DNA of 64,000 bases, taken from NCBI GenBank assembly GCA_031763025.1, contig JASSKH010000014.1:9910563-9974562 (forward strand), written 5' to 3'. Of this stretch, positions 33,276-45,197 are shown one piece after another. Origin of the DNA: Macrocystis pyrifera (lineage: Eukaryota; Sar; Phaeophyceae; Laminariales; Laminariaceae). Within the stretch, counting starts at the first letter, position 1, and each line of letters begins with the position of its first letter. The notes under the pieces are model-generated. The model saw only the letters and a program-made list of their open reading frames with translations, was not told the DNA's origin and did no database searches. Position numbers and translations under genes: made by a program.

Positions 33276-35364
33276 GAGTAGTTTTACACCGACACTTGGT
33301 AATATTCAGCGCTGACTACTGACCTGCACCGGCAGTTGATAATGTTCAGCGCTGAACCACTGAGTAGAGAAGTACATGAAGTGCCAGTGTTAATAACAAG
33401 CAGCCCATGTGGTACCAAATGTATTACCCCCTTCTGACGAGAACGAACAACACCACAGCACAGCAGCAGCGTTCCAGATTTTTTTTGTGCATATTTTTAC
33501 TAGAGGGACCTCTGCAGCTTCTCGTAAACCGGGCACATCCACTATCCATTTTCCGAAAACAGCAGCGAATATCGGTACAGTGGGGTACTCATTTTGTGAC
33601 CACCCCGTGACACGCCAATAATCGCGGTCTTATCTCTAGAGCCTGGTATGGTTTCATACTTTATTACTGACGATACTTCAGTAGTTCCAATTGGTTTTCT
33701 GGTAACAAGCCGATTTACCTGTTCTTGTCTCCCGAAGAGTCTTAGAAACGGATGGATGGCCTTAAAAGCGGGTACCCCCCCTGTACAGTATGAACATAAC
33801 AATTTTGAACTGTTTGTAGCTGCAAAGAGTTTCCGATACCTGTTTGCGGAGTCAAACGTACACACTGAGAAAAGAGCCAGCGTGGCAGCAAGAGTTTCGA
33901 AGTTTCGATGATAACTTACCGCAGTCATTTCCGCAACGCTGAATAATTGTACTATTAATACCAGCACGTGCCAAAATCTGCATGTTTGTTGCTGTTCCAT
34001 GAGCCACCGCGCAGCCCGCAGGTAGTCGTGAATATAGCGCCAACCCGTGCTTTATCAGAGCGTGTACGTTGATTTCTCTTCTTTTCTTTTCCTTCTGGAA
34101 CTTGAGAGGGGAAAAAATGGCGATTAGACACGACGAATTCGGCATTGGCCAAAAAGCAACGCGAGCAGTTACAGTAGGTCGGGGAATTGGCGAATATAGC
34201 GTCTGGGCTAAGAGTACGAAGGCAAGGAAGTGCACGACTCGCGCGCAGTGTCTTGAGACTTACTGCGGTCGTTCTGCTGCGCACTCAAGCTAGACGGTTG
34301 ATGGTTGATACGGCCGCACTTCTCTTTGTGTTCGCAGTATCGCTACGGTACAGTACCTCTTTGTCGCTGTATATGTTAACCGGTATGCCTGTTTATGGCT
34401 ACGATACCCGTACGAAGTACCTGTTGATCGCTGTACCTGTCCATTGCTCTTATCTGGGTCTCTAAAGCGTAACTATATACCTGGTAGTACAATAGCCTAC
34501 CAGAGCTGCATAGCTGCAGAAGGTCACGTGCTGTAAACTGCATTACGGACGAATGCCTCTTGGCCTCTGCCCAGTATTGTGTGTCATGTGTCATCCGCGT
34601 ACAGCTGAAATGCCACACCTCCTATGTTGTAGGTCAATATACGCACTCTTGTCTGCGCGTAGCATGTTTCGCGTTTACCTCGAGTCCAAGGTATAAGTCC
34701 AGAACTCCACGTACCGGAGCTTATAGCGTTTTCCGCATTATGCTGGAGCTCACACTACTTCAAACTCTCGAGCAAGAGTCGCAAGCACTGACTCAATTGT
34801 TTTCGCGTACATATATACAGTATGTTTTTTTCGTTTATATATTTGTTTTCGTCTATTTTGCAGTACTTTTCTTTCGCAGCGAAGGCTTGCGGTGTTCCAT
34901 GGTCTTTGGCGCTGCTTAAGGCGCTGAATAGTCTCCCGGTAACATGTGGTGGGGCATCAGAATATTCCATTACGGTCGGTCATGGTAGTTGTCACAAAAC
35001 CCTCCAGCAGCCCGTAGACAGTCGTGCGTGTGACCAGAGGGCGACGATGTAGCTCGCGCAATCGCGTCTGAGCGATACTGGGTGCACCAGCGCGCATCAG
35101 CGTGGATCAGACTAGGCCCAGGGCCAAGGGTAAGGCTTGCTTGGTAGGGCGGGCAAGGGCGTACCGATACATTCCCCTTTGCCCTCACAGCCTGGCGAAG
35201 CTCGTGCCAACGCCATTCTAGTCCAAGCAGGTTTGCCGGTTTAGGGTAGGGGTGTGATTGGTTAGCGCTCCTGTCTACCAGAAGCCGAGCTGCTGGTTTG
35301 TTTGGGCAACGTTGAGGGGGGTGAGAGGGTACAACTCCCACACTGGTGAGGCCGAGTGCACACG
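33276..35364. other. Stretch upstream of the RNase H gene, no gene recognised
   Basis: The first exon(s) of the RNase H gene should lie here or further up: the start of the hybrid-binding domain is missing from 35768. I could not pick them out. A 183-residue - strand frame (34970-35521) overlaps a tandem repeat and looks non-coding. Confidence 0.4.
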
Positions 35365-35560
35365 AGAATATCGTTGGCGCACGCACACCCCTGCGGAACC
35401 GTTGTGACGAGGGCCTATTCTTGAGAACGGGTGAAAAGCGTTCAGTGTAGCTGACTGCACGAGAAAGTCCTTGATGCACCTTCACCCCTGCGGAGCCGTT
35501 GCGCCGCCAGCCTGACCCCAAGAACAGCTGAAAACGCTCACAGTTAAGCTGACGTTACAT
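35365..35560 (+). repeat. Imperfect tandem duplication, about 100 bp
   Basis: CACCCCTGCGGAACCGTTG...AAAAGCGTTCAGTGTAGCTGAC is followed by a diverged second copy, CACCCCTGCGGAGCCGTTG...GTTAAGCTGAC. Confidence 0.6.
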
Positions 35561-35630
35561 CGGCCGCTGACGTCCCACGGTTACTTCGTAACATAACCTC
35601 ATTATTTTCAGCAACTGTCAACCCTTTTAG

Positions 35631-37400
35631 TCCCGCGCTGTGCAGCAAAACGCTTCGATGTGTGTGACTTAAGTTCCAAATAATTTGTCCCCCAACCGGG
35701 AGTGCAGTCCCAACGGCGTGAAGGCAGGGCTGAACCCTCTCCCCCCCTATGCCGCTCTCTTGGCCAGACCAACGGCTTCTCGGGCGCCGAGTTCAAGAAG
35801 TTTAAGTCAACAGCGGAGGCCACCGCCTACGTGAACGAAGATGCCGTAACTCCGGAGGCACCCAGCGTTGCTCCGCCGGGGACGGCGACGATGTGGTTCG
35901 ACGGCGGTAGCAGGGGAAACCCAGGCTTGTCCGGGTCCGGGGCGGTCATTTTCGACGACAAGAGCATGGAGCTTTACAGGTGGTGTTTCTGTTCGCCCGC
36001 TCACACTGTATCGGTAGCGGCAGTTTCCGTGAACGCTCCACCCCTTCGAAAAAGCTCCCACGTTGTGGAGGGCACGCCACTTGGAAAATGTAGTTGGATA
36101 AGTTTATGAAACTGTACCAGGGTTATAAATCGTACTCCGGAGTGCCAGGGTATCATGTTGTTTTCGTTTTTCTCTGCGTTGGGAAATCTTGACTGGTTGA
36201 TGGATGCTCGAGAGGGCAAGAAAAGCAGTGGGTGAAGTGCCTCCGACATGACCCCGGTTTGACCAGTGTCGAGGCAAGGCCGCGTCGGGTTTAGTCCTTT
36301 TAGCTTGCACTGCTGTACATACACCTAAAATTGACTCTGGTTCGAAGTGATTTGTTCTCCAAGCGGGAGTGCAGTTTTCAAGGGGTTGACTTGCCCGATA
36401 TTCGGCAGCGTGGCTGTATTGATCATGTGGAGGCAACGGTGTTAGCTCCCTTGCGGAGATCGTGTCTCGGGAGATGACAACGTCGTGGGTATGAGGGAGA
36501 AGCCAGCACCGCACTGCAGTTCTACTACGTGTGGATGCCCCTACTGTTTTACGTACCTGGCGTGACTCGTAGGGTCCCCCTGTAGGTCAATACGACGAAT
36601 TGAAGTTGCGTGGAGGGGTCTCCCTTAACTTTGACGCAACCGCTTTTTTCCTTTCCGAGGTACCAGGTATTGGTTGCATTTTCGTATTTCACACCTTTTT
36701 TATTTCGGGCTCTGCCTTTCGCCCGCCACCACAGGGATGACATTGCTGCAACGACATGCCATTTAGACGATCATAGTGATTGTGGTCATGATCGTCGACT
36801 AATGTGCGTAAATACCATAGGTCTGTCTCTCAAGTCTTCTTGGTTCCCCCCGTTTTATGGACAGAGTCATTCGTGCACAGGAGTGTCGTCGATAGGACTG
36901 GTCGCATTTCGCGCGCTTCAGTCGGGGACATCTACCAGCGAACGCAGCCATTTCATATTTGATAGCGGAGAGGGTTGTCCGTTAAGGTCTTGGCCGGAGC
37001 TTTGGTGTAGTGCAGCACTATATAATTGCATCGTCTTTGCATGGCGGGTTTCTTTTTCCTGCGGTGGAACAACCTTAACCCTGTTGGCACTGCTGTCGTT
37101 TTCGCAGTCCGTTCTTACTCATGCCTAAACACATGTCGCTTGTTTTCAATCAGTTTCCGGAGTTCCTACTGCTGTAGTGAGGGTTTTTTAGTGTCGCCCT
37201 GCTTCTTTTACCGCGGCTGGCGGGGGATATGTTGCCGCTGACTCTAACCAGAGATGTTATTCCGTTTTAAAAAAAAAAAACTCTGACGGATTGATGAAAC
37301 TAGAGATTAGCCACTTTAAAACTGCGCTGTACAGAAACAAATATTCGAGTCTACAGTAGTTTCATGTAATTTGTCGTCGAAACGGGAGTGCACTGCTAAA
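35631..37400 (+). repeat. Repeat R7: three copies in or before RNase H gene introns
   Basis: A block of about 80-90 bp ends in a variant of AATTTGTCCCCGAAACGGGAGTGCAGT. It occurs at about 35631-35715, 36300-36385 and 37322-37400, each time in non-coding sequence of this gene. Single related copies lie near 14206 and 63880. Confidence 0.55.
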
Positions 37401-40400
37401 GGGTTCCGCTTGTCTGTTTCTTGTGCAGCGGGTACAAGTATATCGGTGACCACAAGACCAACAACGAGGCCGAGTACGAAGGGATGATTCTTGGTCTCCT
37501 TGCGGCCGTTCGTCTTGGAGTCAAGCGGCTCATCGTCAAGGGGGACTCCATGCTAGTAATTCAGCAGGTTAGTGTGCAACGGAAAAAAAGTTAAACGTGG
37601 AGGCTGCGGTTAGCGGTACCCCATATTTGCTATGGTTGTTGTTGTGGTTGTTTCAGATTGCCTCATCGCCTCAAACTAGTCCGTGATTATGGAGTGGAAG
37701 AAAAAAGGGAAAAAAAAAAAAAAACGTCCTGAGGGAAGTCACACCCGGCATCCGATAATGTGCTGTGACGCCGCGGCCTTGTTCAATGCCGGTTTGCTCG
37801 AATCGCGCACAAGCCGCGCTGCTCATGGGATCGGACTCATACTTGGGTCTGTCTGACGCGAGGAAACCGTTTTTTTTTTTTTTACAGCTGTGATTTCGCC
37901 TGCTGCGCACTCCTCCATTCGCGCGTCAGATGATGGGAAGGTGGCGGGTGGCTGCGCCGAAGCTCTTGAATCTTCACCGCAAGGTGAAGTGACTCTGAAT
38001 ATAACGGAGTCGGCGTTGTCATTGTTGGCAACAATCAAAACATTACGCGATGAAAGAGTTTTGACGGGCGGCATCTTGTTTTTCCCGGCCGGAGGGTTTG
38101 TTCCTCGGGCGGTCGGCCCCATCTTCTTTGGATGGTCAGCGGGTGAATCGATCTCTTCGACGGGGTCCATTGCCACCTGACATATCTTTTGGTATTGACG
38201 ACCCGTCGCATGTGAGGCCGACCTTGTCATGGGGTGTTTCCACTAGAGCGCAAACACGGAACACAACCTGTCGCTCCCCCGCGTTAACGTCTGCGTCCCA
38301 TGCGCGTCCCGTCACGCGTCCGCTTGCCCGCACACGCCACCAGGCTAGCGAGGCGGTAAAGAAAAACAAGCTGGAGTGCACGTGGCAGCACGTGCCCCGC
38401 AATCTTAACGCTCGCGCCGACCTCCTGGCCAATATCGCGATGGACAGCAAGGCTGGCGACGAAATTTTCAACCCTTCTGCGGGTGTGAGCTTTCCTCATG
38501 GTAACAGTGTCGCCGCAGCCGCCGCCCCGCCACCCGCTAATGGTCCCCCCCCTGGCCCCGCTTCACCGCTTCCGACTACCCCGTGTGCACCAAAACCTTT
38601 GCCCCTGGTCGACGTAGACCCCGCGGGGGGTACCGGCGCCGCGGCCCCCTTATTCGTTGACCTGAGCAGTCCTTCTTCCTCGCGGGCGTCCCCAAGCGTT
38701 GACGACGCGAGCGAGGTTGCCGCCCTGGCTTCCGCCACAGCCGCTTACGCTGCCGTCGCGGCAGACGCCCGAGCTACCATAGCAGGCGGCGGTAGTAGCT
38801 CGTCTTTCGGCGCCACCGCGATGGATATATTTGGCACCTCGGACGTCGCTGGGACTGGCTTCGAGGCGAGGGCGGCACAGGCTTCGGCCGACGCGGGTCT
38901 CGTAGAAAGTCGCCGTATGCGAGATGGAATTGAGAAAATAACCCAACGTCGGTTTATGGTGCATGTCGCGTCCTGGCGGAAGACGGAGGGGGCGGCTGGG
39001 GCCGCGGCGGCTATTCTGTACGAGGAGGGGTCTTGGAGACGTCTGAACGTGCGTGCGTAGGATAGCGTTGGTATTTTGTCATTTATTGTATGTTTGAAGC
39101 GGTGCCTTGGATTGTTTTCGTTGGAATCTGCTGCTGACGGAAGGAAATTTTACGCGAGAGCGCCCTGGTTGAGGACCGAATGGAATTCGTAGAGTGTATC
39201 TAAAATGGGGTTGGCCGCCAAAATTCACAAGTATTTTCCAAAATGATATTGCAAGGATTTCACATTCCGACCTTAACAAGAGTATATACAGACGTGTTCG
39301 GAGATATGGCGTGACCCGTGCCTGCTTGCTATACAGGTGATCGCTTAATTTGCGCTTGATGTGCTCACTGCTGTTTGCTTCCTGTGCCGTTGAGCTCTTC
39401 TGTCGCTTCAAGCACGCCGAAGACACTGTCTCCGTAGCTGTGTGCTACAAGAGACCAATTCTACTCCACCATGGTTCCGTCTGCACAACTTCCTCCCTAC
39501 CGAACAGGTCTTGATGCGGGTGGCAAGATGCCGTCCGCAACCGACCGACGTTCCACAGGGCCAGGCTGACTCAGAATTGAGCAAGCGGCGAAGCGGGACG
39601 CCTGTTCCGTCGCCCCCTGTGACAAGCGATGTCCTTCGAGCGTTGGGGGAAGTCTTAGAAGAGGTCGAGCTGCTCGGCGGCGGCAACGTGGTGGCGATTA
39701 CGAACGAACCGACACTCGCAGCGCTTCTTCAGGTAAACGTGGGCATTGCTGCAAGTTGTTTCTGCTTGACGTCCCATGACGTGAGCAAGTTTAGGTTTAG
39801 CTCGTGCAAGCTTGTGCGCAAGCAAGCGCTATCTCTGCGGGACCCTGCATCAAAGCTATGCCCAGGGAGAGTTCATTAGAAGGGATGACCTACTACTCTA
39901 CGCAGTCAGCAATGGCATGCGTGGGTTCGAATATCGGCTAGCATCATTTTTTTCAGGTGGGAAAATAAAACGAAAAGGCAAGGTGTGTGTGTTCCTCTAC
40001 TCTGACCAGTAGCGCGTGGCGAGGGGTTCACCCCGGAGATCAGTCAACGCCTAGACCGAGTCGCACTCACATAATTGGATATGTTGTGGTTGGATAACCC
40101 ACTACTCCACTCAACGCTGACTGAGTCGTGGAGTCTCCAACCAAGTATTCCCCACTTCGGGGGCGTGCTGCGATAGCGGTCGCACTTTTGTTTTTGAGCC
40201 CCAATGTTTTTCACTCACGGGACTCCCCTATTACGGGGGGGGATCCATAGTTAATAGGACCTAAGGTGTACATAAAAATCTATATATTTCTCTATTTTTA
40301 CTAACAGTATTTGGTCCTATTTACTATGGACCCCCGTAATACCTTGTATTTGGACCCGATATGTATTTTTCGGTATCGTTCGTTGGTCACCTGGCCCATG

Positions 40401-42009
40401 GAATTGTGTATCGGTCTTAACCCTCTTGAGACCTCAGAGGGGAAAAATTGACGATGAAAGTTGACGGTTACAGCAGCGGCCACTGCGTGATTGGGAGATG
40501 ATACCGATTGGTGTCCGAGTCACCATGCAAGGAGGCGTACGGCACCGGAGCAGCATTGCGCCTACCCTTACCGCTGGGCTCTTATTACGCTGCTGTTCAT
40601 AGTAGACAGTTGATAACGCCAAGGTTATCAAACATTTTATTTGGTCGATATGTCGGGGCCCCAACGGGGTTAAGCTTGCCTTTATTTTATCACACAATCG
40701 CTTGTTGGATGATCTATACAGAGCTCCTCAAGCGAGGGACCTCGTATTGTTTCACGCGCTATACCCACCCCCGCCGTAGCACGCGTCTACGATTGCCACG
40801 ATTGACCTGTTTTTGCACTGCATGCGTTGCTAGAAGCGTCCGTCTGACACGCGCTTGTGTTTCCCGGCTATCCCTCCCTTCGCTCGGCAGCCTGCCTCCC
40901 GGGGGGTTTCCGACGAGGGCGATAGACACGCCGCGCGTAACGGCGACGAGCCGTTCCCGTCGAACCCGACGACCCAGCACGTGTTGAGGCGTTGGAGAGA
41001 CCTGGGTGGCGTTTTACTAGACGCAGCTGACGAAAATGAGCTTGCATCCGCGGTGATGCTCGCTCGGTGCTGCTCCAACCCCCCTCCGGTTTCTACCCTC
41101 GCGTGGAACCCGGGCGCCTCAGCTGGGGCGAGTGTGGACGACTCCATCGATGTTAGCAACGCAGGGGCCGTCCAGGCGGTAGGCAAGGCAAAACTATGGA
41201 GTTCTGGAGGAATTTCTGGCAGGGGATTAGATAGTGTCGGAGACGGCAACACAGCAACTCTAGGAGGCGATAGCAAGGAAAAACTATGGAATTCTGAAGG
41301 CGTTTCTGAGAGGGGATTTGGTAGTTTAGGAGGCGGTAACACAATTGTAGGAGGCGATGGCAAGGACAGGATGTGGAGTTCTGGTGGCGTTTCGGGCAGG
41401 GGATTGGATAGTGTAGATGGTGGTAACACAATTCTAGGAGGCGGTGGCAAGGACAAGATGTGGAGTTCTGGTGGCGTTCCCGGCAGAGGATTAGGTAGTA
41501 CCGAAGGCGGTAACACAAGTGTAGGAGGCGATGGCAAGGAGAGGATGTGGAGTTCTGGTGGCGTTTCTGGCAGGGGATTGGGTAGTGCCGAAGGTGGTAG
41601 CACACCTCTAGGGGGCGATGGCAAGGATAGGATGTGGAATTCTGGTGGCGTTTCTGGCAGGGGTTTGGGTAGTGTTGAAGGCGGTAGCACAACTCTAGGG
41701 GGCGTTGGCAGGGGGTTGGGTAGTGTCGGAGGCGGTAGTACAACTCTGGGAGGCGTTGGAGCGTCCCCGTTTTTGGTGTTTGCTTCGAACGGGAAGGACC
41801 CTAGTGGGGATTGCATTGCAGACTTGTGGGCGGGGGGAGTGGGCGATGCAGTGCCTGTGGAGGATTCTGACGGGGTGGGCCGGTTGAAACGCTCTGGTGA
41901 CAGGCTAGAAGGTGGGGGGGAGAGCCAACTCCGTCGGCTGGATGGTACGAGTGATAAGGCTGACGCTAGGTCTGCGGGGGGCGGTTGCTCCATGCCGGTG
42001 TCGATTTAG
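35768..42009 (+). CDS. RNase H-type host protein with hybrid-binding domain and Gly-rich repeats
   Basis: Exons recognised: 35768-35979, 37429-37567, 38344-39048, 39508-39732, 40891-42009; all join in frame at GT-AG sites. Exon 1 encodes TNGFSGAEFKKFKSTAEATA, the end of the RNase HI N-terminal hybrid-binding (Cauli_VI) fold, then MWFDGGSRGNPG with the first catalytic Asp. Exon 2 gives NNEAEYEGMILGLLAA (catalytic Glu) and KGDSMLVIQQ (second Asp). Exon 3 has WQHVPRNLNARADLLANIA (last Asp). The four-acid site is complete, so RNA-strand cleavage in RNA:DNA hybrids is likely. A Pro/Ala-rich linker follows. Exon 5 is a Ser/Gly domain of 87-bp repeats. Missing: the 5' exon(s) and a short piece between exons 2 and 3. 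If the splice at 39048 is not used, a stop at 39058-39060 ends the protein. Joining exons 4 and 5 is inferred from phase. Confidence 0.8.
40231..40339 (+). mobile_element. TTACGGGGG MITE, copy 5
   Basis: Full-length copy flanked by TA on both sides, inside the intron between RNase H gene exons 4 and 5. Confidence 0.9.
40410..40680 (+). repeat. Dispersed repeat R4, copy b
   Basis: Second copy of the repeat at 4440-4705, about 70 bp downstream of MITE copy 5 and in the same intron. Confidence 0.6.
41188..41765 (+). repeat. 87-bp (29-residue) coding tandem repeat
   Basis: About six units with ATGTGGAGTTCTGGTGGCG at 41371, 41458, 41545 and 41632, exactly 87 bp apart, plus diverged units on the left and a shortened one on the right. 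Each encodes a WSSGGVSGRGLGS-like core with GGNT and GGDGKDRM. The period is a multiple of three, so copy-number changes keep the frame. The opposite strand is also open, a by-product of the repeat. Confidence 0.9.
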
Positions 42010-43699
42010 TGACGGGCCATTGCACAGTGCAGCGCTTCGTACGGTGTTGTTTGTGAGTTTATCGGTTGTATTATATCAGTACAGTATTAATAGTAGTTAG
42101 TCTCCATGGCAGGGAAAGCACACAGCAGTGCGACACATTGCAGTTATGCGTGCGCTATTCTGTGAGATAAGGGTCGTTCGGGATTGCACGATAGTATTCA
42201 AGCGGTGCTTATTTTTGCGACCGGGCTTGAAGCTCAAAGAGCGAGGTACGCAGGCTGAGCACCAACATTGTCGAGCTGGCGAACCACGGCCACGGTGAGC
42301 ACCGGGCCTCACACGCGAGGCGGGCGACGGGGCCCACTGTGGCAGAGAGTGAGAGAAGCTTTGCCCGGACCGAATCGGTCGCGAGATCGTTGCGAGAGAG
42401 GCGGGCGGCGTACGGGGCTGAGAGAGAAGCTCTGCTGTTTTATTTTTTTTTTATTTTTTTTGGCCGGTATAAGGCGTTCCAATCAGTGAATTAGTTACAC
42501 GAAGGGGGACGGAGATTCTTTTTCTTTCAGAATTTTTCGGTTTCATTTTCATTGTTTTTGCTGTGCTGCTGTGCCGTGCTGTGCTTTGTTATCTTTCGTA
42601 CATACGAGTACAAGTACAGACACAGAGCATATCGCAAGAAGAAAATAAGTACCCTACCTGGGGTATGTACGTAGGTACGACATGTGAGCGAGCGTAGCGG
42701 AAAACCACCCGCGACGCGAAGCGTATGTGGCGTCCGAGCTGTTTTCTCCTGAAGCATGGCGGCGAGACTCTTGGCAAGTCGCCAGTTTGCAACTACAGTC
42801 ATGAAAAAAACAATATTCAATCATGGACCTCTCTGTCCGCTTGGCATAATTTGATGTACTTTTCCTTCCTGGGCGAGCGTAGCGGGCGGCGTAGGCCGCC
42901 CGCGGAGCGAAGCGCCTTGTATACCCTACCAACTTTTAAACACCCCCTTGAAGATTTGCTAGAAGGCGGTGGAACCATTATCGGGATATTAGATTGCTTG
43001 GGGGGGACGTGCCACCACCCCAACATCCGGACGCGATAGGCGAAAGGACATTGTGTGGTTTTTATCAAGCTTAGCAAAGGCACCTCGGCTGCTGTGAGAT
43101 CGATCGTGTTGTCGGATTCTCACACTTGTAAGCCGCGTGAGATACTCCGTTCGCGCGTGGTACGGGTTGTATAAAAAATGATGACCTCATGGAGGACATT
43201 GTGCATCGTTGTCATGTTATTTCCGCCTTTCAGAAAAAAACGTGGTCAGGATTCGTAGGTGACTTTTTTCTCCCGTTGGCCCCTTTCACATTATCTCATC
43301 GCCAACACCGGGTCGGCGGTCAAAGAACAGGCTCCAATACCTCTGGAGTGGCAGAATAAGAGTATCTCAGAATTTCCCGAGGTTTACCTTACAGCAGTAG
43401 GGTCTTCTACAACGGAAACTCCGAAAATGTCTGTATGTCTGTCTGTCCGTCTTCCTGCCAAAATACCTCCAAACGGTATCCGGTATTTTTAACGCCAGTT
43501 CACTGTAGCAAATCAGCTCAAGCCCAACAATCAACAAGGGAGATACTGCTGTGTCGGAAGGTTCCGTGTTCTGTCGAGGTACCTTTTTTTGTTTTGTTTT
43601 GTTGTGATGCCCTTTTGCTTGCCAAGTCGATCGTACCCCCTCCCCCGTACCCCGCCATTCTGCGTCGGCTGCGCCATCATATTGTATTTGTGTGACCCT
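42010..43699. other. Stretch without a recognised gene
   Basis: Two related segments, GCGAGCGTAGCGGAAAACC...GCGAAGCG (about 42688-42722) and GCGAGCGTAGCGGGCGGC...GCGAAGCG (about 42874-42914), are each partly self-complementary. No gene recognised. Confidence 0.4.
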
Positions 43700-43985
43700 T
43701 CGCTTGTTTTCGTTTTTTTTCACCGAATCTGTTCCTTCTTCGTGTTTCTCTTTTTTTCGAGTTTACCTGGTACATAATACCATGGATTTATTTGGCTGCA
43801 AGTGATATAAGGGATGGTATACCACAGCTCGTTTGTACCGTTTCCCTTACGGATTGGTATGATACTGCCGTGCGTACTATTTCGTACTTGTTTGTTTTCT
43901 CCCTCGAGATGCAATTCTGTTGCAGCCTGTTTTGCGACCACAGGCAGGCAGGATTTTAGGGAAGTGAGCTAATGTGAGAACATCA
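43700..43985 (+). repeat. Dispersed repeat R3, copy b
   Basis: Partner of 20400-20715 with the same order of landmarks (TACCTGGTACATAATA, CCACAGCTCGTTTGTACCG, TTTAGGGAAGTGAGCTAAT). Confidence 0.65.
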
Positions 43986-44319
43986 TCATCCCTATACATA
44001 CCTGGTACTGTTTTCTGTCAAATAGCCCAAGACCCCCCTTCGCTTTGGCTCAAATCAATGAGTATCCACTAAAAAATGTTTCCGAGTCGTGGTACTTCAG
44101 CAGATTCTGAAGTAGATATCAAAACGAACGTCAAATAATAACGCGGTATACCGTTTTCTGCTATTGATAAACGGCCCAAGACCCCCAAAACCGTTTTCTG
44201 ACAATAGACACATCTCCCGAAAACTCAGCAGATAAGCAGCAGCGATCATCAAGCAATGCACACATAACCCCGCGTGGCTGAAGGCGATCCCCCTCCATCC
44301 CCCCCCGCATGGTAGACCG

Positions 44320-44512
44320 CCTCACCAGCGGTTCTAGGACGCAGCTCGCCCTTCACGCGACTCGCTTTGCGCTCGGTGCGAGCGATGTCTGCCTGGTCGG
44401 TGAAAACCCGACGTGCTCCGTTCCGGCATTGTAGGGATGCGAAGTTCTATAGTCACACGACTACGGCCATGCATATGACATGACTACCCCGCCCGCCCTC
44501 CCAGGCATTTGC
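44320..44512 (+). repeat. Dispersed repeat R2, copy a
   Basis: About 190 bp matching 63125-63320 in inverse orientation. Shared blocks are GACGCAGCTCGCCCTTCA, CTGGTCGGTGAAAACCCGA and CACGACTACGGCCATGCAT-like. A fragment also lies near 61180-61222. Confidence 0.7.
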
Positions 44513-44820
44513 CTAGAAGTGTCGAAATGTACCAATTGCTGGTATCCCAGCTTGATGCATTACTTCCTATCGTATCACCCCCTCTGCTGCCTGGGTGGGT
44601 ATGCCAAAAGTACTGAATCCTCCTCATCGTACTGCTATCACCACCTACAAAAACCACCCCCGGCGATATGAAAAGCGCGAACATAGCATGCCCTCTATCG
44701 CCCGGGTTTTTCAGATGCCACCCTACCGCAGGACACCACCCCGGGTTGAAAACAAAGCAAGAATAAAAAACAGTTCATCACCCCGGGTGGTTTCTTGGGC
44801 CAAACCTTAAAACTCAAGGG

Positions 44821-45197
44821 TGTTTGAATTCGAGGAGCTGTCGGACGCGTGCACGTGTTGCACGCGTGGTCTACACCATGGTCGTCGAGGAAGAGCGGTA
44901 TATATATTATCAGACTCACTACTCCGAAATACACCCACATCCAGGAGCACAGTACCTTATCGTCAAAGTCTCCAATACATACCATGCGATCCAATACCAA
45001 TTTACGTCAGAGGTCCCGCCACATATATAACGAGGAGTATCTTAGCATCACGACTGTCTCGCAAGGCGAGTCATATCCACATCCCACAAGACGCAGGCAC
45101 GCCAAATAATGCCTAGACACATAACACGAAAGCCCATAATATATATGAAACCGTCACATATCCCCAGACCAGTATCGAGTACAGCGTATCACGAACA
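44821..45197 (-). repeat. LTR (downstream LTR in element orientation)
   Basis: 377 bp, TGTTTG...GAACA. Contains TATATATAACG-like promoter sequence in - strand orientation. Confidence 0.8.

Noticed and set aside
34970-35521. 183-residue - strand frame
   Set aside because: Overlaps an imperfect tandem duplication and has no domain or supporting splice structure.
40830-41993. 387-residue Pro/Leu-rich frame on the - strand
   Set aside because: Shadow of the 87-bp coding repeat of the RNase H gene exon. The + strand carries the spliced, in-frame reading.
44320-44512. 5S rRNA or a 5S-derived gene
   Set aside because: No match to the conserved internal boxes of 5S; only general stem-loop character.
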